A stretch of DNA of 58,932 nt from CAINVV01 sp964506325 (lineage in GTDB: Bacteria > Bacteroidota > Bacteroidia > Bacteroidales > Prolixibacteraceae). The stretch lies in assembly GCA_964506325.1 (NCBI GenBank), contig CAZDLO010000012.1, positions 1 through 58,932 on the forward strand, given 5' to 3'. This document shows, one piece after another, positions 9,342 to 19,500 of the stretch (position 1 is the stretch's first letter; each line of letters opens with the position of its first letter). The translations under genes and the position numbers were made by a program. The notes beneath the pieces are model-generated. The model searched no databases, had not been told where the DNA came from, and saw nothing but the letters and a program-made list of their open reading frames with translations.

Positions 9342-12218
9342 TCAGTTTTCAGTGGTAAACAATTCATCTGCCTGTACTTCCCTGTTTTCAACCCCGGGGC
9401 CTTCCCACTTAACTTTCAGGCTCTTGGCCAACCCCTGCTGGAAATAATTCACCTTTATGGGGTGCCATCCCCTTTTAAGACCGATTTTCGAATCCAGAAC
9501 CTGTGCCCTGTGACCGCCATCATTGTCAATGATGAGTTTTCCGTTCAGGTACAAAATGGCACCGTCATTGGCTTCAAGCGAGAAGGTGTAGACCCCCGTC
9601 TCGGGAACTTTCAGGTATCCGGCAAGTTGGTATCCGAAAGAGCGCTGGTCCTTTATGGCGTCGACATTAAAGGTGGAAAGGATACCGGTATCCAGCACAG
9701 GACCTTCCTGATTGCGGGCGCTCTGTACCCCGGGCCCTTCCCGGTAAATATACCTCACTCCCGGTTTAAGTCCGGAGGCCTCAACGGCTTCCAGCATCTC
9801 AATCTTCTTAAACTGAATGCTGACCGGGTACCCTGGCAGTAAACCATCCACATAACTCCGCACCCTCAGAACTGATGGCTTTGTTATTTTTAATGGTTCT
9901 AAATAAGGACTGGACTTTTCTCCCGGTTCAGAGCCGTCGAGGGTGTAATAGATTCTCGAACCCGGCTCGCTGGCAGTCAAAGTAACAGCTCTTTCATCCA
10001 GAAACAGTATGTCCCCGAATTCGATCGTCGGGACTTTTGCAAACCTGAACAATTTCCCGGGCGACTGCGGGCGGTCTTCCTTTTTTGCTCCCCACTCCCT
10101 GTTGGGTTCACTTCCCATCCGGAATACTGCCTGCCCTCCGTTGGCGATGTCGGCATGGTTGAGGTATGATTTAGCCCATGGCTGTCCGTTGAGTTCGGCC
10201 GATAGGATATATTTGTTGGCCGGACTGTTGTTTTTGGCAATGATTTCAAACTTTTTCCCGTTTTCAAGGTTGATGGTAACCTTGTCAAAAATTGGGCTTC
10301 CCACGACATAATAATCCAGTCCCGGGGTAACCGCATAAATTCCCATGGCACTCATGACATACCAGGCAGACATTTGTCCGCAATCTTCATTCCCGTCAAT
10401 GCCATCGGGTTTGTTGGTGTAAAGGGTGGAGAGTATCTGCCTCACTTTCTCCTGGGTTTTCCAGGGTGCACCGACATAATTGTACAGGTAGGAAATGTGG
10501 TGACTGGGTTCGTTGCCATGGGCATACTGTCCGATCAGCCCGGTCACGTCGGCCAGGTTAATTTTCGAATAATCGGTCCTGACAGAGAAGCAGGAATCCA
10601 GCCAGTTTTCAAAAACCTTCTCCCCCCCCATCAGTCCGGCCAGGCCGTCAATGTCCTGGGGCACAAAGGTGGAATACTGGTAGGCATTGGCCTCGGTATA
10701 ATGGTTGATGGTTTCCATCGGATCGAAATTGCCGACAAACTGGAAATTACTTTTCCGTCCGCGCATGAAATTAACTTCCCCGGAGAATACATTCCGGTAA
10801 AAATCACCCCGCTGGCTGAAAAGCTTGTGGTCCTTATCGTCAAAATCCCTGGCAAGGCGTGTGACGCACCAGTCGTCGTAGCAGAATTCCAGGGTCATGG
10901 AAACAGATTGTCCTTTAAGGTCTGACGGGATAAATCCGTATTTCAGGTAGAGCTCCTTTTCCGGACGGATGGGATCATCTGCCAGTTTTTTCATGGCCTC
11001 ATAGGCCTTGGGAACATCAAAACCGCGGATGCCTTTCACATAAGCATCAGCAATGACCGACAAAGAGTGGGTCCCGATCATAGGAGGAGTCTCCCCCTCC
11101 ACACCATCAAATTCCATGATCAGCATTCGTCCGTTGTGGTCATAACGCTCCAGGAATGACCGTATAAACTGGTTGGTTCGCTCCCTGTTGATGATAGTAT
11201 AAAGCGGATGAAGGGCCCTGAAAGTATCCCACAACGAGAAGTTGGTATAGTTGTCGAAATCGGTTGCGGTGTATACTTTCCCGTTGGTACTCCGGAATCT
11301 CCGGTCGGCATCCATGTAAATGTTTGGATGGATCATGGAGTGATAAAGAGCTGTGTAAAAGAGGGTTTGTTCTGTTTTGGTGCCGCCCTCCACCTCTATT
11401 TTTGAAAGCTCCTTATTCCAGGATTCCTGCGCAGCTTCCCTGACCCGATCAAAATTCCAATCTTTTATTTCAGTTTCAAGGTTGTTCCTGGCACCGTCAA
11501 TACTCACCATTGAGATACCAATTTTCAGCAAAAGCTCCTCTCCGGATTGGGTGTCAAAACGGAAAATGGCTTTGATATTTTCTCCCCTGACCGTATCTGC
11601 CTTGTTCACTTCCTGTCCGTCAACAGCCGATTCAGAGTCTTTGAATGGTTTTGAAAAACGGGCGACAAAATAGACCCGGTTGTTGTTGCATCCTGAAATT
11701 TCCTCCCCGTTCATTTTCAGAAATCCCTTTTCAAGTTTCAGAAAAAGGCCTGAGGCCTTGGATTGCGGAAATGTGAATTTGTACAACCCTGAACGCGTTG
11801 TGGCCGTGATTTCCACTTTAATATCCGAGCTGTCAAGTTTTACGCTGTAATACCCTGGTTCTGCCATTTCGCTGCCATGCCGGAAAGTATCGGGGAAACC
11901 CTTTGAAAAAGGACCTTTGGCGATGGCCGGCATAAACAGGATATCGCCCGGTGTTTCAATACCGCCGCCTGCCATTCCGCTCAGGTGGGTCTGGCTAAAG
12001 CCATAAATTGTCCCGGACTGCTGATCACCGGCATACCGCATGTATGGCCCGGGCTGTATCATACCATATGGCAGGACTGGTCCCAGGAATGTTTTCCCCG
12101 TCCCGATGGTACCGACAAATGGGTTGACCAGCTGTGCCGGCCCGACAGGTTGCTGACTCTTAGTACAGGAACCCGACAGAATCAACAAAATGATTCCGGC
12201 CAATAAAATTCTTCTCAT
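9342..12218 (-). CDS. GH92 alpha-mannosidase with CHB_HEX_C and PA14-like tail
   Basis: This 958-residue lipoprotein (signal ending LSGSC) has the GH92 core at about residues 28-710: QLVNPFVGTIGTG, YTEANAYQYSTF, AHGNEPSHH and GNEDCGQMSAW. As in the 720-residue paralogue, the intact GNEPSHH suggests alpha-1,2-type exo-mannosidase activity. A chitobiase/hexosaminidase C-terminal-like Ig domain follows (about 725-790, IYYTLDGSEPGEKSSPY). A PA14-like domain ends the protein (about 800-955, LKVPETGVYTFSLEANDGAILYLNGK, then HPIKVNYFQQG). These extra domains are non-catalytic by family knowledge and probably bind glycans. Gaps to its neighbours are 39 and 24 bp, supporting cotranscription. Confidence 0.92.
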   Translation of the reverse strand: MRRILLAGIILLILSGSCTKSQQPVGPAQLVNPFVGTIGTGKTFLGPVLPYGMIQPGPYMRYAGDQQSGTIYGFSQTHLSGMAGGGIETPGDILFMPAIAKGPFSKGFPDTFRHGSEMAEPGYYSVKLDSSDIKVEITATTRSGLYKFTFPQSKASGLFLKLEKGFLKMNGEEISGCNNNRVYFVARFSKPFKDSESAVDGQEVNKADTVRGENIKAIFRFDTQSGEELLLKIGISMVSIDGARNNLETEIKDWNFDRVREAAQESWNKELSKIEVEGGTKTEQTLFYTALYHSMIHPNIYMDADRRFRSTNGKVYTATDFDNYTNFSLWDTFRALHPLYTIINRERTNQFIRSFLERYDHNGRMLIMEFDGVEGETPPMIGTHSLSVIADAYVKGIRGFDVPKAYEAMKKLADDPIRPEKELYLKYGFIPSDLKGQSVSMTLEFCYDDWCVTRLARDFDDKDHKLFSQRGDFYRNVFSGEVNFMRGRKSNFQFVGNFDPMETINHYTEANAYQYSTFVPQDIDGLAGLMGGEKVFENWLDSCFSVRTDYSKINLADVTGLIGQYAHGNEPSHHISYLYNYVGAPWKTQEKVRQILSTLYTNKPDGIDGNEDCGQMSAWYVMSAMGIYAVTPGLDYYVVGSPIFDKVTINLENGKKFEIIAKNNSPANKYILSAELNGQPWAKSYLNHADIANGGQAVFRMGSEPNREWGAKKEDRPQSPGKLFRFAKVPTIEFGDILFLDERAVTLTASEPGSRIYYTLDGSEPGEKSSPYLEPLKITKPSVLRVRSYVDGLLPGYPVSIQFKKIEMLEAVEASGLKPGVRYIYREGPGVQSARNQEGPVLDTGILSTFNVDAIKDQRSFGYQLAGYLKVPETGVYTFSLEANDGAILYLNGKLIIDNDGGHRAQVLDSKIGLKRGWHPIKVNYFQQGLAKSLKVKWEGPGVENREVQADELFTTEN

Positions 12219-12242
12219 AATATATTCTTTTACGCTACAACC

Positions 12243-13385
12243 CTATTCTTCGGTCTCATCCCGGTAAATCCAGCCGAGGCTCAGCCGTGTAATTTGTGTG
12301 GTCGCAAGGCCGTTGTTTAATTTTCTGTCACCCGCACAATGGCCCAGCAGAACATGACCGTCGACAAATTCGATGGCGGTATAGCAGTACCATCCGTCCG
12401 GATTGCTTTCAATGGTTCTCCTATTTTCCCAGGTTCGTCCTTCGTCTCTGGAGATGGCAAGGTTGAAAGGGGTCCGCTTTCCACCGTTTTTATCAGGCTG
12501 GAAATTGTTGTTCCACACCAGCAACAAATCCCCTGTAGAAGGAATCCTTTCGATGGAGGCAGGAGACATCGGTGATTTGATATTCCCCGGCTCTGCAGCT
12601 GACCAGGTTTCTCCCTTGTCATCTGAAAAGGAAAAGTACTGTACCCCGGCATCGGTTCTGCAAAACATCATGAGCCTTCCATCTTTTAATTCAACGATAC
12701 CGGGCTCCTGGAGAACAATATTTCCCGGATTAGGGACTTGCACTGACCGCCTCCATTGTTTGCCGTTGTCATCCGAAATATAGCAGGTGATCCTGCCGTT
12801 TCGCCTGTTGGGTGCTTCATGCAATGCGGCAGGGAAAATAACCCTGCCGCCGGGCAGCTGCAACAGCCTGTCATTATTTACCACATAATATTTATCATCA
12901 CTGATGCACCTGACGGGATCACTCCATGTTTTAGCCTCATCAGCAGAAATCCGCATAAAAGGAATGCAATCATTCTCCGAATTTTTCCTCAGGTACAGCA
13001 TGGCAATAACACCGCTATTAAGCCGGAGCAGGGAAACCGACATGATGTTCATTCCACCTTCATTGGAAAGGACAACCGCATCCCCTCCGCTCCAGGATTT
13101 TCCTCCATCATAAGAATATCTCCCGGCCAGGTAAGCGCTTGCATGATCCCCTGCCCCGCCGGTAAAATGGGTGTAGACGAACAAAATGCTTCCGTCTTTC
13201 AGCTGAATGAAATCTCCTTCACTGTTACGTGGATTTCTTTCACCGGGTTCAAGCCTTAATACGATTTCCTTACCTGGACCATTGGAGGCAGAAACAGGCC
13301 GTGAAACCTTACATGAGGTGGATACTGCCAACACCAATGCGGCAGATAAACCAGTGAATAAATATCCGCGGTTAAATATTTTCAT
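12243..13385 (-). CDS. Asp-box (sialidase-like) six-bladed propeller lipoprotein
   Basis: I place the start at 13385, the ATG that begins MKIFNRGYLFTGLSAALVLA, because it gives a clean lipoprotein signal ending VSTSC; an upstream in-frame start at 13421 would bury it. The 380-residue product contains repeated Asp boxes (SYDGGKSW, SADEAKTW, SDDNGKQW, SDDKGETW, SRDEGRTW), the mark of sialidase/neuraminidase propellers. The canonical FRIP arginine motif of true sialidases is not seen; the equivalent region reads PRNSEGDFIQLKDG, as in many proteins labelled exo-alpha-sialidase without proof. It may therefore act on another sugar acid, or only bind. It is the third gene of the leftward operon as transcribed, 93 bp after a GH92 gene. 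Confidence 0.82.
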   Translation of the reverse strand: MKIFNRGYLFTGLSAALVLAVSTSCKVSRPVSASNGPGKEIVLRLEPGERNPRNSEGDFIQLKDGSILFVYTHFTGGAGDHASAYLAGRYSYDGGKSWSGGDAVVLSNEGGMNIMSVSLLRLNSGVIAMLYLRKNSENDCIPFMRISADEAKTWSDPVRCISDDKYYVVNNDRLLQLPGGRVIFPAALHEAPNRRNGRITCYISDDNGKQWRRSVQVPNPGNIVLQEPGIVELKDGRLMMFCRTDAGVQYFSFSDDKGETWSAAEPGNIKSPMSPASIERIPSTGDLLLVWNNNFQPDKNGGKRTPFNLAISRDEGRTWENRRTIESNPDGWYCYTAIEFVDGHVLLGHCAGDRKLNNGLATTQITRLSLGWIYRDETEE

Positions 13386-13478
13386 TGACCTGGCTGAAAG
13401 ATAAATCAATACTTTTAACACAACTGCCTATAAATTAAGTATTTAAAATAAATGCCCTGCACTGCCTCAGCCTCACTG

Positions 13479-16400
13479 CTATTTTTTATGGAACAAGACC
13501 GAAGCGGGAATCTCCTGTTTTACAATTCCTGGTCCATCCCAGGATACAATCAACCCTTTGATACCTCCCTCCTGGAAATATTTCACGGAGATGGGATGAA
13601 GTCCCGCTTTTAAAGTCAGTTGCCTGGGAACTTCCACTACCGGGTGTAGCCCATCATTATTAATGATCTGCTGGTCATCTACATACATTCTTCCCCCATC
13701 ATTCGTTGCCAGGTAAAACGTGTAGTTTCCATCTTTGGCAATATAGATAAAACCCTCATAATCAAAAGAAAAGAACTGATCCTTTTCTCTGGGTTCAATG
13801 GTGAAATTCGGAACAATACCTGTTTTCAAGGGAGGCACTCCGGCAAAATCGTTGACCATCCGGTAAATCCCATGGGTATATTTAAAGGTCAGTCCGGGAT
13901 CGACTTCACTCCTGAGAACCTGTTTGATCACCCCGGCTTGCCTGATCACGGATGCTGCAGGCAGACTGGATTGACCTCCCCGCCAGGCCTTCATTTTCAC
14001 TGTAGTAGTTTGATTCACCACAAAAGGCTTTGTGTAACGCTTCGAATTTTTACCCGGTGCGGAGCCATCCAGGGTATAATGAATCACTGCATCCTTTGTA
14101 TCACATGCAAGGGTTACCACCCGCTCTTTCTCAAAAATTCTTTCAGTATTGATGATGTACGGGGTTGTCACTATAGGCGTGACATCCATGATTTGCGGGG
14201 TTTTGCACCCTGACGCCCAATTTTTGTTCGGCTGAGGCCCCATCACCAGGGAAAGCTTACCTCCATTGACAAGGTCGGCATGCCTGAACCAGAATTTATT
14301 CAGTGTTTTCCCGTTCAGGGTGGCAGACTGTATGTACCTGTTTATTTTGGAGCTGTTTTTTGCTTCTATGATGAATTCGCCGCCTTTGTAATATTTAGGG
14401 TCAAGTTTAATGGTGATTTTCTCAAATAGCGGTCCCGAAATTTCATAGACCGGGTCAAAAGATGCCCCTCCATCCATCTCAAAAAGCCCCATGGCACTCA
14501 TGACATACCAGGATCCCATCTGTCCCTGGTCCTCATCACCATGATAACCATCTGCCGGGCCTGTTCCGTAAAAACCATCCAGGATCTCACGAACCCAGTA
14601 TTGGGTTAACCAGGGCTTCCCGGAGTAATTGAAGAGCCAGCCGGCTTCCATGTTTGGCTGGTTACCGTGGTTCACAAACTCGGTGGTAAAATTGGGACGT
14701 GAATTTTCAAATCCCTTCTCCAGCCTGTTGTTAAACTCCTCCACTCCCATCAGGCCTATCAGCCCTTTCAGATCATGTGGCGCAAACCAGCTGAACTGCC
14801 ATGCATTGCCCTCCACGTAATCCTTGGATCCATACCCGAAATTTTGTCCCTGCCCCCCTGCACCTTTGTCGTAACTAAAATCTTCCAGCCATGGTCCTCC
14901 TGCATATTTGGGCCGCATGTATCCGGAAGAAGGATCGAAGACATTGCGGTAATTCTGTGACCGCTGCATGAAATACCTGTAATCATTCATTTTACCGAGT
15001 GATTTGGCCATTTGCGCCACACACCAGTCGTCATAGGCATATTCAAGTGTATTGGATACCGGTCCCTCGTTGGCAGGTACGAAACCCATATCCATGTATA
15101 CCTTCAGGTTCCTGTTACCCACATAACCCCCGCATTCGTGCGGCCGTCCAGGGTTCATCTGAATTTCTCTCATGGCCTTATAGGCCTTCTCAGCATCAAA
15201 TCCGCGAATACCCTTTTGCCAGGCATTCACAATCAGCGGAATCTGGTGGGATGCCACCATGATACTCGAATATTCGAGTCCGCCGGGCGCATCCGGGAGC
15301 CATCCGCCTTTATCGTACAATTCCAGTTCGGAATTCACCCATTGTTCAGCCAGATCAGGTGTAACAAGGCTCCAGAGCTGATTAAGGTTCCAGAATGAAC
15401 CCCAGAAAGCATCACAGCCCATCACCGGAGAGGCAGGATTTCCGGACTGTTGCACCTTTTCGCACATATCCGTGTATTTCCCGTTTACATCGCTGAAGAT
15501 GGTGCGTGAACAATACGTTCTGTACATGTTGGTGTAAAACTTCATCTTGTCGGTCTCACTGCCTCCTTCGACCCTGACTTTACCCAGTAACCGGTTCCAG
15601 ACATCCCTCGCATGCTTATGCACAGCATCAAAATCCCACCCGAAACTGTTCATCTCTGTATCCAGGTTCAGCCTCGCCTGTTCAACACTGACATAGGAAA
15701 TGCCCGTTTTTAGCAGAACTACCTGGTCGCTGGAGAGGTTAAATTTCAGGAAGGCCCCAAAATCAATGTCACTGGTGATCTTTAGGTCGCTGGTCTCATT
15801 CAGGATATCCGTTCCCTTCCATCCCCCCAAAGAGGTGAAGGGGCGGTTGAACCGTGCCACAAAATGGATGGAATATTCATTCCATTCACCCGCCCTGCGT
15901 TTTACATATCCTTCAATTTCAGTATCACTGACTTTTTTTATAGAGGCTCCGAGGATGGCAGAAGGCTCTTCTTCAGCTACCTTCATGTCAAAAAGCAGGT
16001 GACCACTGTCACCCTTTGGAAAGGTATACCGCTGGAAACCGGCACGCGTTGTGGTGGTCAGTTCGGCCTTTATACCATAGTCATCCAGCAAAACGGAGAA
16101 ATATCCCGGGGAAGCCACGATGTTCTCCGGGTGTATCCTGGAGCGGTATCCTGCATCAGGATTTTCTTTGGTGCCCGGAAGTATGTCTATTTTTCCCATG
16201 GACGGCATGGTTATGAAGCTGTTCATCATCCAGGAGTGTACATAGCCAAAGCCGGAGATGCTGTTGATGGTATACTCGTAACCCGCTCCAAGCTTATAAT
16301 GTGTCTCATCCGTATTGTCGGGGCTCAGTTTCACCATACCGAAAGGCAGGCAAGGCCCCGGGTAAAGCATCCAGCGCGCTCCGGATGTTCCGAGCATCGG

Positions 16401-16514
16401 ATTGACATAGTCGACCGGTTCCTTCTCTGCAGCAACCAACTGAACACCAGTCGCGGCAACGGACAGAACCGCTGCTGTTATCCATATGATCAATCGTAAA
16501 TATTTGAATGTCAT
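13479..16514 (-). CDS. Divergent GH92 enzyme with CHB_HEX_C and PA14-like tail
   Basis: This 1011-residue enzyme has a Sec signal peptide ending near QLVAA rather than a lipobox. The GH92 frame is clear (YVNPMLGTSGARWMLYPGPCLPFGM, YVEGNAWQFSWF). Two signature motifs differ from the siblings: NHGNQPNME replaces AHGNEPSHH, and GDEDQGQMGSW replaces GN[DE]DCGQMSAW. The candidate acid (Glu of YVEGN) and Asp residues remain, so it is probably active but with a different linkage or substrate from alpha-1,2-mannosidases. A CHB_HEX_C-like domain (about 765-840, IHYTLDGSAPGKNSKRY) and a PA14-like domain (about 850-1010, DGNYTFYLATNDGGRMYVDD) form the tail. It starts 3 bp after the rhamnosidase stop, so the two are almost certainly cotranscribed. 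Confidence 0.9.
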   Translation of the reverse strand: MTFKYLRLIIWITAAVLSVAATGVQLVAAEKEPVDYVNPMLGTSGARWMLYPGPCLPFGMVKLSPDNTDETHYKLGAGYEYTINSISGFGYVHSWMMNSFITMPSMGKIDILPGTKENPDAGYRSRIHPENIVASPGYFSVLLDDYGIKAELTTTTRAGFQRYTFPKGDSGHLLFDMKVAEEEPSAILGASIKKVSDTEIEGYVKRRAGEWNEYSIHFVARFNRPFTSLGGWKGTDILNETSDLKITSDIDFGAFLKFNLSSDQVVLLKTGISYVSVEQARLNLDTEMNSFGWDFDAVHKHARDVWNRLLGKVRVEGGSETDKMKFYTNMYRTYCSRTIFSDVNGKYTDMCEKVQQSGNPASPVMGCDAFWGSFWNLNQLWSLVTPDLAEQWVNSELELYDKGGWLPDAPGGLEYSSIMVASHQIPLIVNAWQKGIRGFDAEKAYKAMREIQMNPGRPHECGGYVGNRNLKVYMDMGFVPANEGPVSNTLEYAYDDWCVAQMAKSLGKMNDYRYFMQRSQNYRNVFDPSSGYMRPKYAGGPWLEDFSYDKGAGGQGQNFGYGSKDYVEGNAWQFSWFAPHDLKGLIGLMGVEEFNNRLEKGFENSRPNFTTEFVNHGNQPNMEAGWLFNYSGKPWLTQYWVREILDGFYGTGPADGYHGDEDQGQMGSWYVMSAMGLFEMDGGASFDPVYEISGPLFEKITIKLDPKYYKGGEFIIEAKNSSKINRYIQSATLNGKTLNKFWFRHADLVNGGKLSLVMGPQPNKNWASGCKTPQIMDVTPIVTTPYIINTERIFEKERVVTLACDTKDAVIHYTLDGSAPGKNSKRYTKPFVVNQTTTVKMKAWRGGQSSLPAASVIRQAGVIKQVLRSEVDPGLTFKYTHGIYRMVNDFAGVPPLKTGIVPNFTIEPREKDQFFSFDYEGFIYIAKDGNYTFYLATNDGGRMYVDDQQIINNDGLHPVVEVPRQLTLKAGLHPISVKYFQEGGIKGLIVSWDGPGIVKQEIPASVLFHKK

Positions 16515-16517
16515 GTT

Positions 16518-19500
16518 CTAATTTTCTATGGATTTAAATAAGATATATTCAGGGATGGGCTGATAAGGGATTTCTGCCGTACTGTAGGATACGGACAACA
16601 CTTTTCCTCCGCCGCCATTGAAGTACTCCACTCCGATCTTGTGCCTTCCCTTCCCCAGGACAATTTTGTTACTCATCTCCTTCGCTCCGTGCTCTCCGTC
16701 GTTGTCAACGAAAAGGCGGTCGTCGATGTACAATTTGCTGCCATCGTTGGATGTGATGTAGAACGTATATTCCCCTTCCTTATCAATTTGAATATAAGAC
16801 TTCAACTGCAGGATAAAATCATGTTTGGGTATGTCGATCTTCTCCAGGCTAAACCGGAAGGCTGTACCGGAGGCAACAGGTTTTAACCCGTCAAGTTCCG
16901 GAAGCTTAATTACCTTTCGGCTGAAACGCTTCCAGAGTATCCCATTCCTGGCAGGATCGACAAAATTGTACACCTCCCTGGATTGGTTGCTGGGATGATA
17001 ACCTTGAATGAAGGCCTGCGCCCGCAGGACAGTATTGGACTTGATTTCCAGAGGACCGGCGTAAACAGGCGAGGATACTCCCGGTTCAGATCCGTCCAGC
17101 GTATAATGCATAACTGCGCCAGAATCGGCACAGCTGATATTTATCAAATATTTGTTCCCTGTGGTAAAAATCGTATCTGCCGGGGTAATCACGGGGGTGG
17201 AAACATAGGCCTTTGTCGTAATTTTTTTAACCCCTTCTGAAGAAAAAGAATAGGTCCCCGATTGGATTTCAAAAACAGCCCAGTTGTCCTCCCATCTGAT
17301 AAACCTTGCTCCCTGTGCTTCTGATGCCGGCTTACCCCCTTCTTTCACTTCTTCCTTGCGCAAAGTCGGTACCCAGACGGTTGCGCTGGTATTTGCCGGT
17401 ACAGTCACATCCCAGCTGAATTTCCCCTCTTCCAGCCTCCACCTGCTTTTGATTTTCCCATGGATGGAATTGCAGGCAGCGTCTACCGATGTAAGATCTC
17501 CCAGTACACCCGGTTTCATAATGGTGTGTTTAAAGGCTGGTTTCTGCGGATCGGGTTTGATCCCTGCGAGGTCTTCGTAATACCAGGTGATAAGATCCCC
17601 CAACATCATAACATGATTGCCGGAATTCATTCCCGGATCGCCGTATTCTCCGTTCCAGAGTTCCCAAATGGTGGTAGCCCCGCGTGTGACCATATAGCCC
17701 CAGCTGGGGTAGGTGCTCTGGGCCGCAAGCAAATAGGCCACATCCGGATGTCCGCTTTCACTCAACGTTCGCATCAGCCATTGTCCGCCGATAAGTCCGG
17801 TAGATAAGTGTCCGCCATTTTCACTCAGTATTTTCCGAAGCAGGTTGTCCACAATTTTTTCCCTGTATTCACCCGGCACAAGGTCAAAAGCCAGAGCCAG
17901 GATATTTGCGGTACAGGTATTGTTGGTGTATTTAAAGGTAGCCTTGTCGAGAAATTTTTCGTTGAAGGCGGACTTCATCTCTACGGCCGTTTTGGCATAA
18001 GCTTCGGCATCAGGATCCTTGCCCAGCAAACGGGCAAACTTTTCCATAAGTTTAAGTTCATCATAGAAATAGGCAGTACCGATAAAATCAGACCTGGTAA
18101 TCCTTTGCGGATCACTTGAATTGGTCTGCCTGACATTTTCGGGGGGTACACACCAGTCACCATACATATCCCTGGGCATAATCCCCTTATCCAGGAACTG
18201 GCTCATGTGATCTATCCACTTTTTCATGGACGGATAATTTGATTCAACAATCCTTGCATCGCCGTATTGCGTATAGAGCATATCCGTTGCATACAAATAA
18301 GTTCCGGGCCATGTCGTATTATCGGTATAAAATGGCCAGTATGACGGGGCCACATCAGGCAGGCTGCCGCTTTCAAGCTGTGCATCCCTGATGTCTGTCA
18401 ACCATTTGGCATACAGTCCGGATATGTCAAAAACATAACTCTCCCCGGTACATTCTGCCGAACGGTCACCCAGCCAGCCCTGCCTTTCATCCCTTTGCGG
18501 ACAGTCTGTCGGAATGCTCCTGTAATTACCCCTCATCCCCCAGTAGGCATTTTTGTAGACGCTATTAATCAATGTATTGGAGCATTCAAACGAACCGGTT
18601 ACTTCCATCGCATCATGTATCACCTTCCCCTTGATGGCAGACAAAGACGGCGCACCCGGGTAACCATTCATTTCAACATACCTGAATCCGTGGTAGGTAA
18701 ACCGCGGCTCCCATTTTTCTTCACCCTCACCCTTCAGGATATAAGTATCTGTAACTTCTGCGGTGCGGATATTATCAAGGAACAGGCTGCCATCCTCTTT
18801 CAGGGATTCGGCAAACCGCAGGGTCACTCTATCCCCCATCTTACCTTTTACGAGAAGTTGGGCCCAGCCGACCATGTTCTGCCCCATATCGAAAATAAAG
18901 GTTCCCGGTTTAATTTCCTTCACAGAAACCGGATCGACTTCATCCATGATCCTTATGGGCTCAGATGGCTGGGAAACAAGCATCTCGCCGGGTTTCTCAA
19001 CCAGTCCGGCATTTATCCAGCCTGTATCATCAAAACCGGGTTTGCTCCAGTCCTTCATCTCCATCCTCGCATCATAAAATTCGCCGTCATATTCACTGTT
19101 CTTCCGTATCGGCCCATTTGTGGTCAGTTTCCAGGACTCCCCGGAGCCAATGACTGCAGATGTACCATCTTCATATTCAACGTTCAACTGGCAAATCACC
19201 TTCGGAAACCCGTAGTTTTTAGTCCGTTCCGTTCCTCCGGCCCGCATGGCGAAGAAACGCCCGTTACCCAGGATCACTCCGACGACATTTTTGTCGGCCT
19301 GTAGATTGCGTGTTACATCGAAAGTCATGTAAAACGCCCTTTTGTCATATTCTGTGAGGGCCGGGGCCAATACCTGGTCGCCGATTTTTTCCCCGTTCAG
19401 GTAAAGTTCGAACAAGCCAAGCCCGGAAATATATGCCGTAGCGGACTTTATTTTTTTATCCAGAAGAAATTCCTTTCTCAGCATCCTGGCAGAAAGTATC

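Noticed and set aside
18495..19304. Plus-strand 269-codon open frame opposite the rhamnosidase
   Set aside because: It is the antisense shadow of the GH78 N-terminal domains; composition is cysteine-, histidine- and proline-rich and unlike neighbours.
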